From: Anaerolineales bacterium
GTDB taxonomy: Bacteria > Chloroflexota > Anaerolineae > Anaerolineales > UBA6663
Assembly (NCBI GenBank): GCA_016789245.1
Contig: JAEURM010000038.1
Location: 1-11,889, forward strand
DNA: 11,889 bases
Direction: 5' to 3'
The notes under the pieces are model-generated. The model did not search any database. It worked only from the letters and a program-made list of their open reading frames with translations, and was not told the DNA's origin. The first letter of the stretch is position 1, and each line of letters opens with the position of its first letter. Of this stretch, positions 7,601 to 11,889 are shown in pieces. A program made the position numbers and the translations under genes.

Positions 7601-7684
7601 GGCTTCATCTTCCGCCCAAAGGAAAAATTCCCCAAAGGCGCGGCCCTCACCCGGAATCCACAAACCATGAAACGTTGTAGGCAT
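4601..7684 (-). CDS. SNF2-family DEAD/DEAH-box helicase with bacterial SNF2-associated (DUF3670-like) domain
   Basis: The protein has 1027 residues. ATG at 7682-7684 is preferred because MPTTFHGLWIPGEG...FFLWAED is the usual N-terminus of this group; a longer in-frame start would run into the divergent promoter and hutH start. Residues ~410-530 (GFGVLVPGWW, VDFNWKVAVGD, LVQVRGEWMQFDP) match the SNF2-associated domain. The ATPase core follows: LRPYQLNGLSWL, Walker A DDMGLGKT (580-587, Lys586), DEAH box 681-684, the ALTGTPLENRL motif, and the helicase C lobe with LSLKAGGAGINL and DRAFRIGQ (958-965, arginines 959 and 962). All motifs needed for ATP-driven translocation on double-stranded DNA are intact. 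Bacterial members are presumed DNA- or nucleoprotein-remodelling translocases; targets are mostly unknown. First gene of a two-gene operon with the 310-residue unknown. No defence genes (methylase, nuclease, DISARM or BREX parts) lie nearby. Confidence 0.93.
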   Translation of the reverse strand: MPTTFHGLWIPGEGRAFGEFFLWAEDEASTRRKGHPADHPLALSASQIVHNLWQLSRELPTQRLQENARRYPLILPSDDRRPIVSTSTEKIESASESARRKRKPIEPQLRVWRVEGVPLNPALALTFLLGAQTNSPYYRYNFGPSFSFWQTAARLAAMILMRGQVLPAADDAGAGYWRMVLAETDIAEKAVALARAMPVSTRALARPLPAALDLLHSFLADAAADFVQQNYTPQRSPFFDPKKYQPKPHAPGPADFWWLDLFPRQRHNLSTVARSEVEQTAFGERVRTWSLKAYEYVSSPMRVAFRLEPPQTTEALDTAEWRLSFHLQPKDAPETLWAAREVWENPPQAEMPDWLQAGLAQAASFYSPLIESANTENPEALALTTPQAVEFLEQHAEALSLRGFGVLVPGWWKQRKRRLSVGLDFKREGSGLLGMNTLVDFNWKVAVGDKALTLNELSELAQSKTALVQVRGEWMQFDPGEVQAALKLAQRHQKQSGKLALGEALSLALAGPGEWDGLQIESVETDTWFDELIERLSGHRPLEKLEQPTGFVGQLRPYQLNGLSWLAFLRQYGFGACLADDMGLGKTIQVLALLAKDHDAQTLTKPILLVCPTTVVNNWVREAAKFAPQLKCYAHHGPQRLKAEKFINGVQGYHLVITSYALLPRDAEFIEKTNWGGVVLDEAHNIKNPVTKQAQVSRRLNADYRFALTGTPLENRLQDLWSILHFINPGYLGSAEAFQRNFAGPIERGLDTSASDRLRALTGPFILRRLKTDTSIIRDLPPKNEMKEYCGLTKEQAALYRAVTQESLRQIAASNGIQRRGVILATLTKLKQVCNHPRHLLGDGSELRHRSGKLNRLIEMLEQALAEDDRVLIFTQYAEMGELLKEALTREFGEVLYLYGGTPATKRSAMIEHFQNGGPRLFILSLKAGGAGINLTRANRVFHFDRWWNPAVENQATDRAFRIGQTQTVQVHKMICRGTLEERIDELIARKLALAESVVGAGENWLTELSTDELRDLLILRKEAVDD

Positions 7685-7697
7685 AGCGAATCGGTCA

Positions 7698-7737
7698 ATT
7701 GTAGCACGCGCGGCGCTGATTCTGAGTGCGGTACAAT
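7698..7737. promoter_or_regulatory. Divergent promoter region between the SNF2 helicase and hutH
   Basis: The 89-base gap 7685-7773 separates two divergent genes. TACAAT occurs on the plus strand at 7732-7737 (toward hutH, leader about 30 bases) and on the minus strand at 7698-7703 (toward the helicase; transcription would begin only a few bases before its ATG, so nearly leaderless). Neither has a convincing -35 at the right distance, so these are -10 calls only. No HutC/HutP-type operator is recognised. Confidence 0.3.
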
Positions 7738-7773
7738 CACAACCCACCCCTAACCCCGAGGCCACACCACCTT

Positions 7774-9291
7774 ATGCTTACCCTAACGGGCCATACTTTG
7801 ACGATTGAAGATGTGGTTGCCGTCACACACGGCCACCAAACCGTAGCCCCCTACCCCCCAGAAGTGTTAGGCCACATGGAGGCCAGCCGCCGGTGGGTAG
7901 AAACCGCCGTGAGTGAGCGGCGCACCGTGTACGGCGTCAACACCGGTTTCGGCTCGCTGGCCAAACAAAGCATCGCGCCTGAAGATACGCGGCGGCTTTC
8001 GCGCAATCTCATCCTGCAATGTTTGGTGGGCGTGGGCGCGCCGCTACCCATTCCCGTGGTGCGCGCCATCATGGTTATCCGGGCCAACGTGTTTGCGCGT
8101 GGGCACAGCGGCATTCGGCCCGCCTTTGGCCAATTGCTGATTGAAATGCTCAACCGTGGCGTAACGCCATACATTCCCAGCAAAGGCTCTTTGGGCGCTA
8201 GCGGGGATTTAGCGCCACTGGCCCACCTATCTGTGGTGCTCACGCGTGATGAAGACCCGGAGCGCGATGAAAGCGGCCAAGCGTACTTTAACGGTGAACT
8301 GCTGAGCGGCGCGGAAGCCATGCGGCGCGCGGGGTTAGAGCGCATTGTGCCGGAAGCCAAAGAAGGTTTATCGCTCACCAACGGCACCACGTTCATGGTG
8401 GCCGCCGGTGCGTTGGCCGTGCATCAGGCTGAAAATTTAATTGAGCAAGCGGAAGCCGCCGCCGCCCTTTCCATTGAAGCGTTGTGCGGCTTGAGTGAAG
8501 CCTATGATGCGGCTTTGCATGAAGCGAACAACCAGCCCGGCCAAGCGGCCACCGCGCGCCGTTTGCTGGCATTGATGAAGAACAGCCGGCTGGTAGATTC
8601 TGACCCCACGCGCGTGCAAGACGCATACTCTCTGCGGTGCACGCCGCAAGTGATTGGCCCGGCGCGTGATGCAGTGCAATTTCTACGGGAGCGGTTTACG
8701 GCGGCGCTGAACGGTTCTAGCGATAACCCGCTAATTTTTGTGGAAGATGAAAATCCCCGCAAAGTTTCTGGCGGCAACTTTCACGGGCAAGGGCCAAGCA
8801 TGTGGCTGAACTTTTTGAGCATTGCGCTGGCGGCGGTGGGCAACATTTCTGAGCGGCGCACGTTTAGGCTGGTAACGCCGGAGTTGAGCAACGGCTTGCC
8901 GCCCATGCTGGTGAAGCACAGCGGCTTGGAGAGTGGGCTGATGATGCCGCAGTACACGGCCGCCGCGTTGGTGAGTGATAACAAAACGTTGGCGCACCCA
9001 GATAGTGTGGATAGTATCCCCTCCAGCGCCAACCAAGAAGACCATGTGAGCATGGGGGCCAACGCCGCCCGCCACACGCTAGAAATTTTGGACAACGTGC
9101 GCCACATCCTTGCCGTAGAAATGCTCACGGCCGCCCAAGCTATAGATTTGCGCCCCAATGGCCCCGCACGGCTGGGCGAAGGCACTCGCGCCGCTTATGA
9201 AAAAATCCGCGCTCACGTGAGATTTATGGAGCATGATAAAGAGCTGGCAAGCGAGATTGAAAAGATTGCGAAGTTGATTGAAACTCACTGA
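7774..9291 (+). CDS. hutH: Histidine ammonia-lyase (aromatic amino acid lyase family) with unusual selectivity residues
   Basis: The protein has 505 residues from ATG 7774, the standard length; a GTG start at 7726 would add non-homologous sequence overlapping the -10 box. HutH converts L-histidine to urocanate and ammonia, the first step of histidine catabolism, as a cytosolic tetramer using the self-formed MIO cofactor. MIO comes from Ala142-Ser143-Gly144 (GSLGASGDLAPLAHL). Catalytic Tyr53 is present (VYGVNTGFG), as are YSLRCTPQ, GGNFHGQ and the histidase-type Glu in SANQEDHVSMG. Numbering matches Pseudomonas HutH exactly, which makes the odd point clear: positions 82-83, Ser-His in histidine lyases (SHAAGVG), are Gln-Cys here (NLILQCLVGVG). 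Tyrosine lyases have His-Leu and phenylalanine lyases Phe-Leu at that place. With hutI 102 bases downstream, histidine remains the likeliest substrate, but the enzyme could have altered specificity. Confidence 0.88.
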   Translation: MLTLTGHTLTIEDVVAVTHGHQTVAPYPPEVLGHMEASRRWVETAVSERRTVYGVNTGFGSLAKQSIAPEDTRRLSRNLILQCLVGVGAPLPIPVVRAIMVIRANVFARGHSGIRPAFGQLLIEMLNRGVTPYIPSKGSLGASGDLAPLAHLSVVLTRDEDPERDESGQAYFNGELLSGAEAMRRAGLERIVPEAKEGLSLTNGTTFMVAAGALAVHQAENLIEQAEAAAALSIEALCGLSEAYDAALHEANNQPGQAATARRLLALMKNSRLVDSDPTRVQDAYSLRCTPQVIGPARDAVQFLRERFTAALNGSSDNPLIFVEDENPRKVSGGNFHGQGPSMWLNFLSIALAAVGNISERRTFRLVTPELSNGLPPMLVKHSGLESGLMMPQYTAAALVSDNKTLAHPDSVDSIPSSANQEDHVSMGANAARHTLEILDNVRHILAVEMLTAAQAIDLRPNGPARLGEGTRAAYEKIRAHVRFMEHDKELASEIEKIAKLIETH

Positions 9292-9383
9292 AACACGGAT
9301 AACACGGAAAAAGCTGGATAAACACGGATTCATCCGAAAAGCTTCTGTGTTGTTCCATTCAATCCGTATTCATCCGTGTTTCA
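9289..9383. repeat. Palindromic element C, overlapping the hutH stop codon
   Basis: The outer arms tgaaacacggat (9289-9300) and atccgtgtttca (9372-9383) are a perfect 12-base inverted repeat; the first three bases are the hutH TGA. Inside are further copies of the word (aacacgga, aaacacggat) and a small palindrome, cggat-tc-atccg (9325-9336). The element shares cattcaatc (9356-9364) and overall design with element A. It fills nearly the whole hutH-hutI gap, ending 10 bases before the hutI start, and could fold in the mRNA between the two genes. Confidence 0.65.
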
Positions 9384-9393
9384 AAACCCGCAC

Positions 9394-10629
9394 ATGGCAC
9401 TCTTAATTACCAACGCCACTGAAATCATCACCTGCGTCCCCGCGCCCAATAACCCGGCGGGCCGCGTGAGCAACGCCACTATTTTGATTGATGGTGAGCG
9501 CATTGTGGCCGTAGCGCCAGAAGCGGAATTACGTGCGCGGTTTGATTTATCTGGTTCGGAAGTGTTGGATGCCAGCGGCTTGGTGGTGGCTCCCGGTTTT
9601 GTAGATAGCCACACACATGTAGTATTTGGCGGCTCACGCGTGAAAGAATATGCGGCCAAACTCACGCGCACGGGCGCAGAAGCCAAAGCGTACTTGCAAG
9701 CGCAGGGGCTTACCACTGGCATCCTAGCCACGGTGAACATGACGCGGGCGGCCAGCGAGGAAGAACTAACTGCCAGCGCCAGTGAGCGCCTAAACCTGAT
9801 GCTGGCGCATGGCACCACCACCGTGGAAAGCAAAACGGGCTACGGCCTCACACTGGCGGATGAACTGAAAATGCTGGCCGCTAACGCCCGCCTGCAAGCA
9901 ACCACACCGCTGGATATCATCAGCTCGTTTCTCGGCGCGCATGATTTTCCGCCAGAGATGGAGCGCGAGCGCTACGTGGACTTAATCATCCATGAAATGT
10001 TGCCGCGTGTGGCCGAGGGCGGCTTGGCTGAGTTTTGCGATGTGTACTGCGATGACGGTGACTACACACTGGAGCAAACGCGCCGCATTTTGGAAGCCGG
10101 CCGCGCGCACGGCTTGAAACTGAAGGCACACGTTGATCAATACTCGGCACTAGGCGGCTCTGAGCTGTGCGCGGAACTGGGCGTAGTTTCCGCAGACCAT
10201 TTGAATTACACGCCGCCGGACGCCATGCGCCGTTTGGCCGAAGCCGGCGTGGTGGGCGTGCTCATGCCCATGATTGATTTTGCCGTGAAGCACCCGCGCC
10301 CGTTTGATGTGCAGGCGATGCGAGAGGCTGGAATGAAGCTAGCCCTAGCCACGGATATTTGCCCGGGCGGCTGGGTGGAAAGCATGTTCTTGGTCATGCA
10401 GTTCGCTTGCCGCCAGCACAGCTTCTCACCCGAAGAAGCGATTGTGGCCAGCACGGTGGGCGGCGCGCAAGCGTGCGCGTTGAATGACCGAGGCCAAATT
10501 GCGCCCGGCCAGCTGGCCGATTTGCAACTGTGGGCCGTGCCCGCCTTGGAAGATGTGATTTACCGGCTGGGCCATAACCCAGTTAAGCAGGTGATTAAGC
10601 GCGGGCGGCCCGTTCTCACACTCCCCTAA
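9394..10629 (+). CDS. hutI: Imidazolonepropionase
   Basis: The protein has 411 residues from ATG 9394; a GTG at 9376 lies inside the palindromic element and is rejected. HutI is a cytosolic metal-dependent amidohydrolase that opens 4-imidazolone-5-propanoate to N-formimino-L-glutamate, step 3 of histidine degradation. The metal ligands expected for the family are present: His73 and His75 (VDSHTHVVF), His246 (KAHVDQY) and Asp321 (ATDICPGG), with active-site His269 in SADHLNY. Also visible are ESKTGYGL and LGAHDFPPE, and near the end GQLADLQLWAVP, typical of amidohydrolases. Deviations from the commonest HutI forms are ICPGG instead of the usual xNPGS/T after the Asp, and HDFPPE in place of HAxPxE. 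It may belong to a less-studied HutI subgroup. It follows hutH in the same direction, but urocanase (hutU), which makes its substrate's precursor, is not in this window. Confidence 0.9.
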   Translation: MALLITNATEIITCVPAPNNPAGRVSNATILIDGERIVAVAPEAELRARFDLSGSEVLDASGLVVAPGFVDSHTHVVFGGSRVKEYAAKLTRTGAEAKAYLQAQGLTTGILATVNMTRAASEEELTASASERLNLMLAHGTTTVESKTGYGLTLADELKMLAANARLQATTPLDIISSFLGAHDFPPEMERERYVDLIIHEMLPRVAEGGLAEFCDVYCDDGDYTLEQTRRILEAGRAHGLKLKAHVDQYSALGGSELCAELGVVSADHLNYTPPDAMRRLAEAGVVGVLMPMIDFAVKHPRPFDVQAMREAGMKLALATDICPGGWVESMFLVMQFACRQHSFSPEEAIVASTVGGAQACALNDRGQIAPGQLADLQLWAVPALEDVIYRLGHNPVKQVIKRGRPVLTLP

Positions 10630-10682
10630 AACTAAAACCTATCGAAAGTTAGTTGGCAGTGAACCTAGGGCAGAGCATAATT

Positions 10683-10825
10683 TAGCTGGGCGAACATTTA
10701 CGCTCTTGCACAGCTACACCCGCCCGCATCGGGCTAAAAGAACAAGGAGCGCTGAAGCGCCCTCGCTCAGGCCCAGCCAGTTTTAGCTGGCTTCGTAATT
10801 TCAGCCCGATGGTGAACCATCGGGC
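10683..10825. repeat. Hairpin-rich intergenic element with nested inverted repeats
   Basis: The gap 10630-10863 holds no gene but much pairing potential. tagctg (10683-10688) pairs with cagcta (10711-10716). gcccg-cat-cgggc lies at 10722-10734. catcgggctaaaa (10727-10739) pairs with tttcagcccgatg (10799-10811) with one mismatch, enclosing two small hairpins: gcgc-tgaa-gcgc (10749-10760) and agccag-ttttag-ctggct (10775-10792). gcccgatggt (10804-10813) and accatcgggc (10816-10825) form a further 10-base palindrome. The overall plan is a closing stem with two inner hairpins, and alternative flanking hairpins that reuse its arms. No transposase or flanking duplication is seen, and nothing matches a tRNA. 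It could be a dispersed repeat or a structured RNA/DNA element. Confidence 0.5.
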
Positions 10826-10863
10826 GAACGAGCCAACAAGTTGAATCATCTTATAAATTTCTC

Positions 10864-11889
10864 ATGGCCGAAATACACTTCTTACCAGACGAAAAGAAAA
10901 TAGACGCCCGAGCGAATGAAACCATTTTGCAAACTTCATTGCGCGGCGATGTGGCGCACGCGCATGCGTGTGGCGGGCAGGCGCAGTGCTCCACCTGCCG
11001 CGTGTGGGTGCTGGAGGGGTTGGAGAATTGCCGCGCCCGCACCACACGTGAGCGCCAACTGGCCGAAAAGCTGGCCCTGCCCGCGCAAGTGCGTCTGGCC
11101 TGCCAACTCACGGTGAGCGGCCCCATCAAACTGCGGCGGCTAGTGCTGGATGATGATGACTTAGCGGTGTGCAACCAACTCGGCAAAAAAGTGGTGGGTG
11201 TCACCGGCCAGCAAAAACACGTGGCCATTTTGTTTTCAGATATTCGCGGCTTCACCACGTTTTCAGAATCACTACCCGCGTACGATGTAATGTACGTGCT
11301 CAACCGCTATTTTCAGCAGATGGGCAAGGCCATTTACCGGCATCACGGCTATATTGATAACTACATGGGCGATGGCCTGATGGCAATTTTTGGCGCGGAT
11401 GACCAACCGAACAGCACGCTCAACGCCGTGCGCGCCGGTTTGGAAATGCTGGAAGCGCAAGAAAACTTCAAGCCGTACTTGCACGCCACTTATCATAAAA
11501 CGTTTGAAATTGGCATTGGCATTCACTACGGCTCAGCCGTGTTGGGCGCGCTGGGTTACGGCGATAGCCAGAAGCCCTCGACCATTGGAGACTCCGTTAA
11601 CCTTGCCAGCCGGATTGAATCGGCCAACAAAGAAGCGGGCACGCGTTTTCTCATTTCTCAAGCCGCGTATGAGCAGGTGAAGCAACACATCAAAGTGGGC
11701 AAAGCGGTAACGGTGGAAGTGAAAGGCAAATCGGGCAAGTATCCGCTGTTTGAAGTGACGGGCTTGCAACAAATGGCTGGCCAGCCCGTAAGTGCGGCGG
11801 CGCGTGTGGAAAACGGCGTGCAGTGGGTTCCCGTGCTGGCCGAAGCTGAACTGTTGCCCAACTCGCACAGCGCAGTGAAGGTGGGCGAG
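10864..11889 (+). CDS. Ferredoxin ([2Fe-2S])-class III adenylyl/guanylyl cyclase fusion, 3' end outside window
   Basis: 342 codons run from ATG 10864 to the window edge without a stop. Residues 1-92 are a plant-type [2Fe-2S] ferredoxin domain with ligands Cys36, Cys42, Cys45 and Cys80 (CGGQAQCSTC...LAC). Residues ~118-300 are a class III nucleotide cyclase. Metal-binding Asp126 (FSDIRGFTTFS) and Asp170 (YMGDGLMAIFG) are present, as are transition-state Asn246 and Arg250 (GDSVNLASRIES). The positions that choose the purine are Asn166 (four before Asp170) and Ser239 (seven before Asn246), not the Lys-Asp or Lys-Thr pair of typical adenylyl cyclases. At least 40 further residues of unknown nature follow. 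There is no membrane segment or signal peptide, so it should be cytosolic, with the cluster a plausible redox or oxygen sensor for cyclic nucleotide synthesis. Such fusions are known from genome surveys. A TATAAA 7 bases before the ATG (10852-10857) hints at a nearly leaderless mRNA. Confidence 0.9.
   Translation, partial: MAEIHFLPDEKKIDARANETILQTSLRGDVAHAHACGGQAQCSTCRVWVLEGLENCRARTTRERQLAEKLALPAQVRLACQLTVSGPIKLRRLVLDDDDLAVCNQLGKKVVGVTGQQKHVAILFSDIRGFTTFSESLPAYDVMYVLNRYFQQMGKAIYRHHGYIDNYMGDGLMAIFGADDQPNSTLNAVRAGLEMLEAQENFKPYLHATYHKTFEIGIGIHYGSAVLGALGYGDSQKPSTIGDSVNLASRIESANKEAGTRFLISQAAYEQVKQHIKVGKAVTVEVKGKSGKYPLFEVTGLQQMAGQPVSAAARVENGVQWVPVLAEAELLPNSHSAVKVGE

Noticed and set aside
4601..7684. 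SNF2 helicase as part of a phage-defence system such as DISARM
   Set aside because: The neighbours are an unknown protein, hut genes and an RRM protein; no methylase, nuclease or phospholipase D gene is present, and the domain layout is the widespread bacterial SNF2 type.
7685..7773. Longer starts for both divergent genes (helicase from about 7765; hutH from GTG 7726)
   Set aside because: They would overlap each other and the -10 boxes, and homologous N-termini (MPTTFHGLWIP for the helicase; MLTLTGHTLTIEDV for HutH) begin at 7684 and 7774. The exact match of HutH numbering to the Pseudomonas enzyme supports 7774.
10135..10140. Gln249 in HutI (HVDQ) where Bacillus HutI has the catalytic Glu (HADE)
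   Set aside because: Recalled proteobacterial HutI sequences carry HAEQ here, so Gln at this position is a normal family variant and not evidence of inactivity.
10722..10825. Possible tRNA or CRISPR-like array in the hairpin-rich gap
   Set aside because: No T-loop (GTTCRANNC) or acceptor-stem arrangement, and no regularly spaced direct repeats; the pairings are nested palindromes.
10851..11303. A 150-codon minus-strand open frame over the ferredoxin-cyclase start
   Set aside because: It is the shadow of a plus-strand gene with complete ferredoxin and cyclase motifs.

Overview
The window looks like ordinary chromosome from a free-living bacterium of moderately high G+C content (judged by eye, not computed). 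The best guess for its source is Chloroflexota (Anaerolineae-like). Three things point that way: a bacillopeptidase-F-type S8 protease, an SNF2 helicase of the bacterial DUF3670 type, and intergenic palindromic elements built from words such as 'acgcagat' and 'acacggat'. This is inference; no rRNA or other marker gene is present. Most starts lack a clear Shine-Dalgarno sequence. There is no phage, insertion sequence, CRISPR array, tRNA or rRNA, and no recognisable defence island.

Left part, plus strand: the C-terminal end of an AspT/YidE-type transporter (1-266); two adjacent palindromic intergenic elements (267-404); a likely promoter; and a 787-residue protein that joins an 11-helix membrane domain to a prodomain-like segment and an intact extracellular subtilisin-like (S8) protease (508-2871). 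A gap of about 300 bases then carries a promoter and a long leader for a small RRM protein with a glycine/RGG-rich tail (3172-3570). A strong bidirectional terminator (3600-3629) closes this side.

Middle, minus strand: an SNF2-family helicase (4601-7684) followed 9 bases later by an unrecognised 310-residue protein (3659-4591), almost certainly one operon. An 89-base divergent promoter region separates it from the genes to the right.

Right part, plus strand: hutH (histidine ammonia-lyase, 7774-9291) and hutI (imidazolonepropionase, 9394-10629), which catalyse steps 1 and 3 of histidine degradation. The step 2 gene, urocanase, is not in the window. A palindromic element lies between them and overlaps the hutH stop codon. 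HutH has Gln-Cys where histidine lyases have Ser-His in the substrate-selectivity loop. After a hairpin-rich gap (10630-10863), a ferredoxin-class III cyclase fusion begins at 10864 and runs off the right edge. Its metal-binding residues are intact, but it has Asn/Ser at the two purine-specifying positions.

No complete new multi-gene system was found. The observations most worth a second look are the membrane-S8 fusion, the unusual HutH pocket, the unidentified partner of the SNF2 helicase, the ferredoxin-cyclase, and the palindromic repeat family placed at stop codons.
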